From: Margaritifera margaritifera
Lineage: Eukaryota > Mollusca > Bivalvia > Unionida > Margaritiferidae
Assembly: GCA_029931535.1 (NCBI GenBank)
Contig: JAQPZY010001473.1
Coordinates: 383,501-447,500, forward strand
Length of the DNA stretch: 64,000 bases
Direction: 5' to 3'
The notes under the pieces are model-generated. The model saw only the letters and a program-made list of their open reading frames with translations. It did not search any database and had not been told where the DNA came from. Positions within the stretch are counted from its first letter, which is position 1; each line of letters begins with the position of its first letter. The translations under genes were made by a program, and so were the position numbers. Positions 1 to 11,694 of the stretch are shown here, piece after piece.

Positions 1-92
1 TATTTTGGAAAATTGAATTGTTGTCTCTGACTCTCGAGAGCTGTTGATACATACCTGACTGTGGCATTTAGCTTTTTTCTTTATCATTCAAG

Positions 93-326
93 GCCTGTCA
101 ACAGAACGTGCTGTAATTGCCGATGATGCCTATTGGAGTAACGGAAAAAATTGGTCCCTGCTTCAGGGCTTCTGGGCTGATGAGCAGCCTGACAACTCAA
201 GTGGCAAGTGTGTTTATGTGCAGAAACAGAGCATGGATTACATATATGATCGTGTCTATGCCTGGAATGTTGGTGACTGTTTTGTCAAAAGGAGTTTTAT
301 TTGCCAGAGAATGGCCAGTCCAACAG
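93..326 (+). CDS. Exon 1 (of window): C-type lectin domain, C-terminal part
   Basis: The exon follows an AG at 91-92 and ends before gtataa; it is 234 bp, phase 1 to phase 1. Translation gives the long-loop and C-terminal half of a C-type lectin domain: FWADEQPDNSSGKC, then YAWNVGDC and SFICQR. Three of the canonical cysteines are visible; the first must lie in an upstream exon. The sugar-specificity tripeptide reads QPD, which in C-type lectins goes with galactose-type binding. The aspartate of the usual WND calcium motif is Val (WNV), so calcium-dependent sugar binding may be weak or lost. NWS and NSS are possible N-glycosylation sites. The domain assignment is firm; the ligand is inference. 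Confidence 0.85.
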
Positions 327-539
327 GTATAAAAATTATATTCAACACTCTGTTCATATCACTTCTTGGGACAAGGTCATTTTTTTATGCGACATAGTTA
401 CACAAATGTAGACAACATATTTACTCCTTCGCAACAAGTGTTTGATTTTTTTTCTCGGTCAAATGATTTTTTGATGAGTTATTTCAATAATTGTGATTTG
501 CTGAGCTTGTTGCAGCTGTTTTTACTTTTTGTCTACTAG

Positions 540-766
540 ACCATCAGATCATCATCTGCTTCATCAAAGGAGATTTGCTGAATTTCGGTGGAACAAATGC
601 CAGATTTGTTGGATATGCAGCAAGTGACAGTAGCTATGTACTGTTTTGCTAGTGAGCACTTTGGACTCTGTTACAAGCTTGAGACAGTCCATGGACTCTA
701 TTGTTCTACCTTTGGAGGAGGCACTTTTCCACAAAAAATGAGCTCATAGACAGATATGTGGAATTA
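540..766 (+). pseudogene. Possible decayed exon (uncertain)
   Basis: A good pyrimidine tract and AG at 538-539 precede a stretch that in phase 1 reads IIICFIKGDLLNFGGTNARF and onward to a TAG at 650-652. In a shifted frame the reading resumes as EHFGLCYKLETVHGLYCST and continues to about 750. Both pieces look protein-like, with four cysteines in all, but a stop and frame shift separate them and no GT donor follows. It could be an exon that has decayed, or chance. I do not recognise the domain, and the main gene splices correctly without it. Confidence 0.25.
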
Positions 767-769
767 TTA

Positions 770-1190
770 TGCATTTTTAATGAAAATTCTGCATTAAAAA
801 TTTTACTGACAAATTCCAGAAAATAATAATTTTATGGGACAAGATTTTGAGCAGGAATTTTCTATGAGTGCACATGTCGGGAGAAAAGTATATTAGCACC
901 AATATCTTACACAGGTACATAACAAGAAACCAGTCAATTAGACTGAGAATAGGTGAGAAATGGTGGCAGGGACGAAGATACAGATAATTTGTGAAGTTAA
1001 CTAATGTTTGTGGTTATTGTTTTGCAAAAATATTGAAGGAATTCAAAGCATTGGAATTGGAGGAAGGGATACACAATATTTATTCTCATTAATTGTTACT
1101 ATGTACAGGTATGTATAGGCTCATAAGAAAATGATATAAGCATGTTCATGGGTTAGCATCTCTGCATGGAACCAACAGGGAATTTCTTTT
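770..1190. repeat. Dispersed repeat R1, copy 1
   Basis: This segment resembles 22990-23116 plus 24919-25440. Shared landmarks are 'gaattttctatg', 'ataagaaaccagt', 'ggaattggagga' with 'atatttattntcatt', and 'atgttcatgggttagcatct' against 'atgcttatgggttggcatct'. The second copy is interrupted by a hAT-like element. No coding potential was seen. Confidence 0.6.
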
Positions 1191-1624
1191 CTTAAAGGTG
1201 GGTTTTTAAGGGCTAAAGAAATTCCAAAACAAAAATGTTTAAATATCATGTGGAATTTCTAATTTTGAAAGTTTGCTGCTGAAAATTTTATTATTGATTC
1301 ATCAATTTTTTTTCCAGTATGGTGACCCATTTTTTATCACGTCAAACTAAGTGAGGGATGAAAAAAAGCATTATATGAGAACACTGATATGCATGCATAC
1401 ACATACACATGTTTGCAGACAGACAGAAACACACATGCACACCATTCTTAATAAGAGATGCAGGCATGCACGACCATCAATTCTGTAGAATTTCAGTTTT
1501 GAAATCTTAAATTTGTCATTTGAAATATTGAAATATTGAAATACATGCTCTCCAGTTAACATCATAAAAGTGAATGATATAATGTGGGAACATCCACAGA
1601 ATATAATTTCTGATATAACTGCAG

Positions 1625-1720
1625 GTAGCTACAACTGCATGAATGGTGGATATGTGGCCTCTAGATGGGTGTGTGATGGGGAGGGTGACTGCAGCGACCT
1701 TTCTGATGAGATCAGCTGTT
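1625..1720 (+). CDS. Exon 2: reduced LDL-receptor class A repeat
   Basis: The exon lies between ctgcag at 1619-1624 and the donor gtaagt at 1721, phase 1 to phase 1, 96 bp. It encodes SYNCMNGGYVASRWVCDGEG followed by DCSDLSDEISC. The WVCDG and DCSDxSDE core is the calcium-binding signature of LDLa repeats. Only four cysteines are present. The first and third of the canonical six, which normally pair with each other, are both absent (third position is Tyr in NGGY), so the remaining C2-C5 and C4-C6 pairs are intact. The exon joins exon 1 by a Gly codon and exon 3 by a Ser codon. Confidence 0.85.
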
Positions 1721-1829
1721 GTAAGTTTTATTTTTTCCTGTATGATTGCATTTCTCCACCTGTATCATCACTTTTGTACACTGTAACCTCGGTTATCTGA
1801 GCACTAATCATTCCAATGATACATTAAAA

Positions 1830-3065
1830 GTACATCCACCACCTTGCAAATCCAGCCCCCCCCCCCCCACCAAGTTAAAAAAGACATTTGCTTTGTTGAG
1901 ACGGAAGTCAAACATGAGTGGTCTCCTCTTGGATAGAGAGCAGGGATGTCACTGGGGAGAGGGCATGGAAGGGTGTACCCATATTATGATTGTGTAAAGA
2001 AAACAAAATGAAACACAAATGCATTTCATGGTTGAAAACCCTTTTGCATGAAAACCTGGGATCAGATTCTTTATTCTTTACACTGAACATTTTTCACTAC
2101 TTACAAGCCTTGAAATTGTTTTAACTATAGCCATTGACATCATCACCAGTAGTTTATCTCAGTCCTTAAGAATCCTTGAAATTGTTCTAACAATAGCCAT
2201 TGACATCATTACCAGTAGTTGTACCTGTACAATTTTTATTCAAATAAAACGAAATAAGAAATAATTTTTTTTTGGACAAATATTCAACAACAAAATTTTT
2301 ACATTTATTGCAGTCGTAGTTATTTTTTATTTATTGTAAATTCAGTTAGATTTGCAAAAAACACCTCAAATTATAGGAGGGTCATAGAGGAATTGTATCT
2401 GTACAATTTTTATCACATCAAACCAAATATTCAACAACTATATTTTGCTTTGCCGAGATGGAAGTCAGACAAGAGTGGTCTCCCCTTGGATAGAGAGCAT
2501 AATGGTTTCCCAGTGATGTCATGGGGGGGTGGGGGGTGGGGGGGGGGGAGGAGGGCATGGAAGGGTGTGCCCATATTACGATTGTGTAAATAGTATTGAA
2601 GAAACATATTTTACTCAAAAATAGGTTTCTTTCAATACATAGCACACAAACCCTGAAACCAGTATTGTTACTGGTGAAATAAAAACAGAATGCTAATGAA
2701 ATGCAGAATGAATGCAAATGAAATGATGCATGCAATATGAAGGAAATGGAGAATGCACATGCAAAACACAGAATGATGAATGATCAAAGAAAACAAAATG
2801 AAACACAAATATGTATTTCATGGTTGAAAACCTTTTTGCATGAGAATCTGGGATCAGATTCTTTATTCTTTACACTGAACATTTTTCACTACATACAAGC
2901 CTTGAAATTGTTTTAATAATAACCATTGACATCATCACCAGTAGTTGTATTTGATACATTTTATATTCAAATGAAACAAAATAAGAAATACAATATTTTG
3001 ACAAATATTCAGCAACTATATTTTTACATTTATTGCAGTCGTTATATTTTTATTTATTGTAAATT
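1830..3065. repeat. Dispersed repeat R2, two direct copies
   Basis: The segments 1885-2215 and 2450-2950 share long blocks: 'gagtggtctcc' with 'cttggatagagagca', 'ggcatggaagggtgt' with 'cccatatta', 'aaagaaaacaaaatgaaaca', and a run from 'gggatcagattctttattct' to 'gacatcatcaccagtagt'. The second copy carries an extra G-rich low-complexity insert at 2523-2552. An inverted fragment occurs at 53026-53165, and 4455-4530 carries a further related piece. The unit is non-coding; its class is unknown. Confidence 0.65.
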
Positions 3066-3479
3066 CAGTTCTGTCTTTTAAATTTTATGCAATTTCTGTT
3101 TTATTAAAGCTCAGTTTTAATAAGCCAATATGAAAGGAATAGTTCTTTCCATTTAATACTATCAAAAGCAGAAATCCCAAGTCTGTTAAATGCCCTCCAA
3201 ATGAATGAAAATAAAAGGAAACAATGAATGGAAGCGATAAATGCAAAATCAGATTGCATTTCTTGGATCATAAAAGAAAATAGGCAAGATGGTAGCTGAA
3301 ATGCAAATATGAATGGAATGCAAATGAAATGCTAAGTAATGCAGAATTAATGTAAATGATGTGCAAATTAAATGCAAAAAAAATGCAGGTTTGGAAACAT
3401 TACCTGTTTTAGATTCTGTATTAGGTGGAGGGAATTCACATCCCCTTCATGGGTTGAAGAATCTGTAAAATTCCACTTG

Positions 3480-4010
3480 TCAAGACAGGCAGGTACAAAA
3501 ATTTTTTATATGCCCAGAATAAACTCTTTACTCAACCAGCTACTAAAGAAATGTAAATGTTGATGTTAATGACCTAAATTTGATTGTGTGTGAGGTTTTT
3601 TTCTGGAATTTATTCTGTGACCCTTCTAACACCAGTTGTAAGTCATTACAAATTGAGACCAGTCTGCACTCCCTCGTGTAAGTGTTTAATGGGATTTATT
3701 CTGTGACCCTTCTAACACAGGTTGTAAGTCGTTACAAATTGACACCAGTCTGCACTCCCTCTTGTAGGTGTTTAATGAAAAGTGAGAGTTAAAATCTTGT
3801 ATGAACTTGATCACAACAAATGGAAAACAAACTTCTGATGGAAAGTATAGACTTTAAATGAACAAAGGCAATATTCTTGACAACATCGTTTTCATTAAAG
3901 AGCACTTACCTGATCAGGCAAGTGATTGGAAAATTAACTCAACCACCAGAAATTTTCACTCACCATTTTGAGTTGGGCAAGTGTATTTTCAACCTCCTTA
4001 CCCCGGAGCT
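3480..4010. repeat. Dispersed repeat R3, copy 1, with internal ~89-bp tandem duplication
   Basis: This matches 36470-36905, sharing 'tgcccanaataaactc', 'gacctaaatt', 'gagaccagtctgc' and 'tttcattaa'. Within this copy a segment beginning 'tttattctgtgacccttcta' is repeated directly (about 3608-3696 and 3697-3785); the 36-kb copy has it once. No ORF is supported. Confidence 0.65.
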
Positions 4011-5008
4011 GGCCCCGGCTCTGGTCTCCTAACATATATAAAGCAGCTTTGAGTTGTATGTGAGATATTGCCTAGAGTTGGAACATGGTTAGTGAACGAA
4101 CGCAGTTTAGAAAGAGAAAACAAATTGATCCCACAAATCCGGTGGAAGTAGAATAACCCACATCATTACACAGCTGCTGAGCAACCTGGCAAGGTTACCT
4201 GTTGTGCTGCTGATGTAGGTCCCACCAGGTTGAATCGAGCCTGTCAGGATGACAGGTTTCCAAGGTAAAAGCTAGAGAAAGTCATCTCTGACCTCCACCC
4301 CATGGCTTGAATGATGGCAGCCACAGACATGTTATGTTAGAATGCTATGAGGTGGTGTCTGCCCTGACCTCATCAGCTGATATGCATAAGGATTTCATCT
4401 GGTCTTGTGTTAGTTACGCAGAGTGGATAACCCAGTGGATCCATGTTTCTTTGATAATATTTACCTGAACATAATATGGGCACACCCTCCCAAGTCCTAG
4501 ATGCAGTTACATCCCAGATAGAGTAGTAACAGTGGAAAAGATTTTAAAGGAATGAAAGCAAAAAGATTAATTTTGAATAAGGTAATTGTGCAAAAAAAAT
4601 TTCCAAAGTTTACCAAGAAAGATCAATGTTGTTAAAAATGCTCAGTATATACCCAAATGTGCCATTAAGTTGTGTGTAAAAGTTTCATAAATGAAACTTT
4701 ACGATTCAAGATTTAGTGTTGAAATTGCATTGGAAAAAATGATTTGCAATTTAGAATTGGAGCTTACTCCAAAGGTCAATTGATATTAGGAGGATGGTGT
4801 CACTGGCACTGAAAATTATTGAGTTTTAATTAATTGTTGTTGCTTGTTATAGGTTAGTGCTATCAAACATCAAACATGTTGCACAGGAAATGATAACATT
4901 GTATTTTTAATTTGTAGCAAATGTGTTTTGTTGAGAATTTGGAAAGAGTGTGCATTTTAAAAGTTATTTATATTGAGATATTGTAAGATTATTGGTTTTC
5001 CGTTACAG

Positions 5009-5142
5009 CCAACAGTTGTCGATATCTTCTAAAGGCTTCCCAAGGTACCATCCGTTCAGATGGCTATCCAAATAATTACACCAATGCTCGCTTCTGCTCA
5101 TGGACCATAGAGGGTCCACTGGGGACCAACATATTTCTGGAT
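5009..5142 (+). CDS. Exon 3: CUB-like domain 1, N-terminal half
   Basis: The exon follows ttacag and ends before gtaagt, phase 1 to phase 0, 134 bp. Translation contains SCRYLLKASQGTIRSDGYP, then NARFCSWTIEGP and TNIFLD. This is the CUB pattern: first cysteine, G-x-I-x-S-x-G-Y-P, second cysteine followed by W-x-I. The first disulphide pair (C1-C2) is present. The strand-turn at FLD is cut by a phase-0 intron, and the domain continues in exon 4. Confidence 0.85.
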
Positions 5143-5464
5143 GTAAGTATTTGAGAAGTTATCGGTCCTGTCTAAATTTAAATGACACTCACAGTTTTGA
5201 TTCTTTGTTTGCTTATGCAGGGTTTTATCTCAGCTTGATAATGAAATAGTAAATTTGACATCATGGTCTTTTTTAACTCAAGTATGCACATTTTGTAGCA
5301 CCATACCTAACATTTGTGTCCTTTTTTCATATTTGGTTTATTATTTATGTGAATTTAGACTTGCAGTGTAGTACATACTTGTTCAAAGGAGATGAAAGTC
5401 TGAGATTTACTAGAGGTAAAATTGTTACATCAAAATTTTGAAGTGAACTTAAAACGTGTTTTTA

Positions 5465-6135
5465 TTAGCTCTGCTGGTCATTGACCAGAAGAGCTTATGG
5501 GATGGTCTGTTGTCCATCATCTGATGTCTATCTGTCTGTTAGCACAAGTTTGTTATAACTACTCCTCCTAAACTACTTGGAGGATTGCCTTGAAACTTTA
5601 CATGCAGAAGACTTCCTATGATGTCCAGTTGAAAATGGTGCCGATCCGACGTCCAATATGGCCACCACAGCAGCCATCTTGAAAATCTTGTTATTGCTAC
5701 TCCTGAATGGAAAGTCATATCTTGAAAATATTGTTATCTCTACTCCTCTCCAAATGGATGGCTATATCAACGTAGGGTTTTCAGCAATAGAGTTCTTATG
5801 ATACCTAGTTGTTCCTAAATGAAAATGGTGCCAGTCATACATCCAATATGGCTGCCATGAAGACTGTCTTAAAAAACTTGTTGTCACTACTTCCCCTGAA
5901 TGGATGATCATTATGACATGGGGTTTTCACCAAAAGACTTCTATTGATGTTCACTTTGTCCTCAATAAAAATCTGTGTACCACAGCAGCTAATTTGAAAA
6001 TTTTGTTATTACTGAAGAATATCAGAGATGGTTTCAGCACTCAATAGTTAAAAGGAAACAATGGTCTTATCTTGAATTCCTGGAAATTCTTTTCACCCAG
6101 TAGAGCGTCAGTCCCTTCATGGGAATCTTGTTTTT
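5465..6135 (+). repeat. Family A repeat (bivalve-type), copy 1
   Basis: It starts with a conserved leader 'gaccagaagagcttatggga', passes through degenerate units of roughly 130-170 bp containing 'gccaccacagcagccatctt' and 'ttcaccaaaagacttct', and ends with a conserved tail 'agagatggtttcagcactc' followed by 'ggaaattctttt'. Other copies lie at 12270-12580, 19640-21560, 31713-32465 and 36905-38000, all on the plus strand. It has leader, units and tail but no coding potential. Confidence 0.7.
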
Positions 6136-6332
6136 TTTTTATCTCTGTATAAATACCATATAATCAGGGCTTATTGTAGTTCTGATGGGAATATATATTA
6201 CCATCAGATTTACCATCACCATATGTTTTGATATTATCTTGAAGTTAGAAGCATGGATTCTAATGAGCTTCTTTTTTAGTTGTTTCTTTTCTGAAGACAT
6301 CAAGTAATTTTTAATTTCTGTGTACATTTTAG

Positions 6333-6543
6333 TTCAAAAATTTTCAAACTGAGGCTAGATATGATATTGTGAAGATCTTTGTTGGTGGAAGAACTGAGTC
6401 AACATCAGAAGAGGTGGCAGCTCTGTCAGGATCAGTGGACATATCCAAGGCCAAATACTTGAGTCCTAATAACTACATGATTATTCAGTTTTCCACAGAC
6501 TCTGCTTTTGCTAGACAGGGCTTCCAGGCAGATTATTCCAGCA
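6333..6543 (+). CDS. Exon 4: CUB-like domain 1, C-terminal half
   Basis: It begins after attttag and ends before gtaagt, phase 0 to phase 1, 211 bp. It reads FKNFQTEARYDIVKIFVGG, then NNYMIIQFSTDSAFARQGFQ and ADYSS. The YDxVxIFxGG core and the FSTDSxxxRxGFxAxY end are diagnostic of CUB domains. The second disulphide pair normally found in CUB (C3-C4) is absent. The end joins exon 5 through an Ile codon. Confidence 0.85.
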
Positions 6544-7705
6544 GTAAGTAACGTAAATCACAATATCTTAACATTATTTAATTTTTGAAAGTCTTGTACA
6601 TTCAGAATATCAGTAATATAAATGTTTGCAGTTATACAGTAATTTATCATTAAAGCATGGTTCATTGTAGAATTTACTTTCTCACTAAGGCAAGGTTCAT
6701 TGTAGATTGACAGGTGCAGAGGAAACACTTTGAAAATTTTTGTCATTTAGTGGCCCAATCCCAAAAAATTGCAATAAATCATACTAGAAGTATGAAAGTT
6801 TAAATTCCATGTTTTTATTGCTATAATACAATAATTCTAACAACTTATTCTAACAAATGCAATAGTTGGAAAAGTACAGGATTTTAGCAAGGCAGTAGTC
6901 CAGAACATTTCACTTTGGAAATATTTTCGCTGTTGGTAGCATTGAATCAGTTGAATAATGCATGTCTCCAATTAACTTTTGAGTCATGTGGAAATATTTC
7001 CCCGGCATCCCCTTTGGCTGTGCCATCATGATGTTTTCATTTTAAATTTACACAAGGTGCTTTGCAAATACTTTGTGCACCAAAATCTTCATTCCCATAT
7101 GTGCCTCTTTTTTGGTATTTGCTTTCGCTTGTTGGATGTTATTAGGATTTTCATTGGTCAGTTAGTCATTTTTGCATTAGAATCACCTACACACTTTAAT
7201 TCATATGAAATTCCTATCGAGCACATGGGTGACTAATATCTTGAAATGAGCTTATGACCACTTACCAGAAAAATAAGACTTTCAAATGAACTGTATGAAA
7301 CTTGAGTAGTACTACACAGAAAATACTTGGTGGAATTTAAACAGTTCACAAACATGGTGTACAAAGCAACTGATGTTGGAAAAAGGCAAGACAAATATGT
7401 GAATAGATTGGTGAGGAAAGTGGATCAGAATATGAAGTTACTGCAACAATGGCTCATTTTTTTTATTGGACTTATGATACGTGTCTTGAGACTCGGGCAG
7501 ACCCCAGATCCCTACCCCATTAGATTTTACATTGATGTGCCACTGAACCAGCCATTAGTTATGCTTATATCACTATACATGAGTGTATAGGTATACGTTC
7601 TTGCTGGTTTGGAGTAGTGATAAGCTTCACCATTTAACATCAATTTAAAGTTTTTTTTATTTCTAAGTCACATTTATCATTACATAATATATTGGAATGT
7701 TTCAG
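6544..7705. other. Intron without recognised feature
   Basis: AT-rich sequence with no repeat, RNA gene or exon that I can support. Two short open frames (6979-7236 and 7327-7590) show no recognisable domain or splice context and are taken as chance. Confidence 0.5.
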
Positions 7706-7869
7706 TTTCTGATAGTGTTCCACTTGTTTCGGAAATCACTGTCACCGAGTTGGCCCAGTCGCTGCAGCCTTTTACTTACAGCGTTTCTGGCCAGAACATG
7801 TACCTGGGAACCAGAGATTATATTTGGAAACTAACTGCAGAGAGTCCTCGAGCCATAATTACTGTAAAG
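7706..7869 (+). CDS. Exon 5: CUB-like domain 2, N-terminal half
   Basis: It lies between tttcag and gtaatc, phase 1 to phase 0, 164 bp. It reads PLVSEITVTELAQSLQPFTY, then YLGTRDYIWKLTAESP and AIITVK. The 'DYIWKL...AIITVK' strand pattern and its position before exon 6 mark it as the first half of a CUB fold, but there are no cysteines, so the C1-C2 bond of CUB is missing. It was not caught as a long open frame; splice sites and phase support it. Confidence 0.75.
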
Positions 7870-8329
7870 GTAATCCATCACATTCTTTGGCTTGCTCAGG
7901 CTTTCATTTACAAGTATAAATAACTTTACGATGTATTAATACAAAATGTACAAAGTCCAGAATTGTATTTTCTTCACAGAGTTATCCTGTGCACAACACA
8001 GTAATGTTATGTTTTTCCTGAGTGAAATCCTGTATTGAAATTTACATTTTTTTAATAATGATACCCAAACGCAGTTTTAAGAAGGTTTGTGGATATAGAT
8101 AAACTATATATACTCAATATTTTAAACATGTATTCTGATTTTATTTCTTCTTAGCTGGTCAGTTACTGGGAGCAACTCACTTAATCTCTGTGCAAACAAT
8201 TAGAAAGGCCCAGGAGCACTCTACATGATTCATACAATGACCTTGAAAAATCCTTGAATTTGATTGGTTGCCTTGAAAACTTTCCTTAAAAAATTTGGTT
8301 TTGGTTTTATACTTGAAAAGTCCCTGAAT

Positions 8330-8726
8330 TTGTTCTGGAGCATAAATCCCAAACCGTTTAAGATATCTCTATGAAACTTGGTACGCTTGTTAGACTAGTG
8401 GTCCATATGTACCTTTTGCTATTAATAATTTTTCATTTTCAATATTTTTAATGTTTTTGTTAGTTTTTTGTCTCTCCATCTATCCATCCATTATCCACAC
8501 TTTAGTTTCTAGGGCCACACATCAAAATAGTTTAAAATATTTCTGTGAAATTTTGTACTTTTGTTAGAATAGTGGTCCAGATGTGCTTTTTGCTGGTCAC
8601 AGTGCTTCAGTTTCAGTATTTTGATGTTTTTATCCATTTGTTTGTTCATTCCTCCATCCATCATTCACACTTTCATTTCTGGAGCACTACTCCAAAACAG
8701 TAAAGATATCTTTGAAACTTGGTATA
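8330..8726 (+). repeat. Tandem repeat family B, left part
   Basis: There are degenerate units of about 170-180 bp. Each contains 'agatatctntgaaacttggt', 'ttagactagtggtccatatg', 'ttcattttcaatatttttaa' and 'catccatccattatccacac'. The array resumes at 10289 after an inserted element. A related pair of units sits at 60380-60680. Confidence 0.7.
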
Positions 8727-10288
8727 CAGTATAGACTCGATTATTAGTCAATTTGACTATAAGTCGCCCCCCCCCCCCCTTTTTTTTAGGGCTGCAAAAA
8801 GTCAATTTCTCTTTGACCCTCCTATAAATCGGGGTGTATTTTGCAAGTCAGATCTGTCTGAAGGGGTGACTTGTCAGTGAGTCAGAGTTGCACTTTGGAA
8901 ATATAAACAAGCCAAACTTGATAGATAGGAAAAATAAAGACAAAACCAGTGTAAAATACGATTATATTATTGAGTGAAATGCATCACAAATAAATTGACA
9001 ACTTACAATTTGTCCATCTTCATGTAATAAAATCCACTGAAGTCCATAATGCTTGACATTTGAAATCCATTTATATGATAAATCCATAAATTCAATTATT
9101 GGTCACATACCGGTATAAAAATAGTAGTTCAGAATGATCCAATTCACAATATCCCGTAATATGTTAATTCCACAGGTTGTACAAATAAACAATGAAAGTT
9201 AAGTCCACATTTTTGTGATTTACAGTATCCTGTAAATGTCACTATCTAATATCATCTGGTACAAAGTCCAAGAATTCATCCTCATTGTCTGATAAAGTTC
9301 TGAAATCCTACATCATCATCTAGTCATTGTAAATCGTCGTCTGGTCATCGTAAATATAGTCTGACTCCAATTCCTTCACTTTACTGTCATATGTGGGTGC
9401 TTATGCAGAGACTGAGCTTAAGCTCTGTAAGTAACACTTTAATCATAAAGTCCGAAATCTATTTAATGATGCAACTGAACACACGTCAAATAAACACCCT
9501 CTGTTACTTGGCACTGAACAAGTATCAAACTCACGGCTTGATCAAAGGGTTGTCACGTGGGAAAACAAAGAGGGTGGTGATTTTACAAGCTAAGGGATTA
9601 AGGTCAAAGTATATGCACAGAAAGTTGTAGAACTCTACTTGGCACTGAACAAGTATTAAATTCACGGCTCGATCAAAAGGATTGTCATTTTGAAAACAAA
9701 GTGAGTGCCTTTACAAGCCAAGGGCTTATTGGCCCACGTGCACTGGCAGATAACTTGGGAAATATCACTTGGGAATTAAATCTGACTTGTGGAAAAGGAA
9801 AATACAAATTAAATCAAAACTTTTATTGCATCAAGCACAGTGTTTGTACAGCAAAACACAAATATTAACACAAATATAGGTTGTTCGGACTTGCACGAAA
9901 ATAGAAGCAATATACTTACTAGTAAACAGCCACGGTAAACAACATTGATGGACACTTTACTTTGCGGTAGGTAGGCTTTAATTTACTGGTAATATTTTCA
10001 TATTATTAAAATCCAAATAACTATAGATACAAGTATTGTATAATGAATACTGTCATGAAACGGATAAACACTGCATACCATATATGCATTACTGAACAGG
10101 AATAGTGGCATGAAAACATAAAAATATTTGAATTGACAGTATTTTTATGTACTGCAAACATCTAGAGTTTCCATCATTACCCCAAGATTTATACATTTTT
10201 TTTAATGTTGCGCTTCTAAGACGACCCCTATTCTGCATGAATCGAATTTTAAGTAAAAAAATGTTGACTTATAAGTGAGTATATATGG
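8727..10288. mobile_element. TA-flanked DNA transposon relic, ~1.56 kb
   Basis: The ends are inverted: left 'cagtatagactcgattatta' and right, read inward on the minus strand, 'ccatatatactcacttataa', both followed by 'gtcaa'. A TA lies on each side (8725-8726 and 10289-10290). Removing the element and one TA restores the family B unit 'gaaacttggtacatattaga', so the insertion site is well defined. TA duplication fits the Tc1/mariner/pogo group. No transposase frame survives. An internal pair of ~130-bp repeats starts with 'cttggcactgaacaagtat' (about 9509 and 9639). The poly-C tract at 8767-8778 lies inside. Confidence 0.65.
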
Positions 10289-10720
10289 TACATATTAGAC
10301 TAATGGTGTATATGAGCCATACGCCATTCATAATTCTTCATTTTCAATATTTTTAATGTTTTTGTCTTTTTTTGTCCATCCATTCATCCATCATCCACAC
10401 TTTTGTTTCCTTGGCAAAACTTCAAAGCCTTTTAAGAGATCACTGAAATTTGGTTATACATGTTAGACAGTGGTGTAGATGTGCCTTTGGCTCATCACAA
10501 TTCTGCATTTTCAATATTTTTAGTGCTTTTGTCAGTTTTTGTTCTTTTATCCATCATTTACACTTTCTCTTCAAGAGCATAACTACAAAACTATTCAAGA
10601 TACATATTAGACTAAAGGTGTAGATGTGCCTTTTGCTATTAACAATTCTTCATTTTCAATATTTTTAACATATTCATCCATCCTTCCATCATTCACAGTC
10701 TTTAGTTTCTGGAGTGAACT
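10289..10720 (+). repeat. Tandem repeat family B, right part
   Basis: The array continues from the left part with the same landmarks 'ttcattttcaatatttttaa', 'ttagactaatggtgtat' and 'catccatcatccacactttt', through at least two more degenerate units. No coding potential. Confidence 0.65.
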
Positions 10721-11495
10721 CATGATGCCTATTACTTCCCTGTTATTCTTTGTAAATACGAACTTCTTGTATATGAAATCTACAGCAGATCCTTCTGTCT
10801 CCTAGCAGACATTTTGGCAGGGTGAGGGGACATCAGTGATTCTGTCCTCTTCTTGAACTTGCTGATTAAGTAATGATCTGTTATCCACTTCATGAACTAT
10901 GGAAAATACATCATATGTGATATCTTATTTATGGATTGACATTGATTCATTCTCAAGATATTGTATACCAGAAAATTCGGTATGTTTTTTGTTTTTTTGT
11001 TGCTCTGACGAGTAAAATGTAAAATGTTTTTGGGCAGTATTAACTTTGTACTCGAGAAATGGCAAGTATAATGTATTGATACAATTTTATCTTTCTATTA
11101 TAAATTTGAACTGCACTGATGACACTAAAAATAACAACTATAAAAGGGTTGTGAAAACATTCTGGTATGCAATAAGTCTACTTAGTACTTATTTAAGGTA
11201 CAAAATTATTATGTTTGCAATTTATATTGATATAACACATGTATTTTTAAGGAATTAATTTATGTGACAGAGACCCAATTTAAATTATGAACTCCTCCTT
11301 ATATTGACTCATCTACTTTGCTGGATATAATAAAAAATGAAATTTTAATCGGAACTGATTCCATTTAACTTGTTTTAATAGGGGAAGGAGTGTTTTTTTT
11401 TATTGGAAAACAATTATGTTCATTTTGGTGTTATTTCCCAATCTTGGCTCTATCTTGCTTTGGCTGACCTAAATTTCCGTTATACCCCTGGCTAG

Positions 11496-11694
11496 ATCAT
11501 GACTCTGGACCTGAAGGGAAGTGATGCCATCTTTTTCTACGATGGAGATTCCTCTTCAGCCCCTATGCTGGCCACGGTGTGTGAGAGTTGTGAAAACCCA
11601 GGTCTCGTCTTCTCCACCAGTGATAAGTTGTACATCATCATGAGAAGTGGAATGGGATCTAAGGGATCAGGCTTCAATTTCTCAGCCATAGAAG
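11496..11694 (+). CDS. Exon 6: CUB-like domain 2, C-terminal half
   Basis: It begins after ctggctag and ends before gtattt, phase 0 to phase 1, 199 bp. It reads IMTLDLKGSDAIFFYDGDSS, then VCESCENPGLVFSTSDKLYI and SKGSGFNFSAIE. The strand/YDGD turn, LVFSTSDKLYI and the GSGFNFSA end follow the CUB pattern. Two cysteines three residues apart (VCESC) are unusual: they do not fit either standard CUB bond. The acceptor tract is pyrimidine-poor, but phase and domain continuity support it. Confidence 0.8.

Noticed and set aside
4060..4460. Slightly GC-richer stretch as a lost exon
   Set aside because: No frame longer than about 25 codons and no domain pattern; left unassigned.
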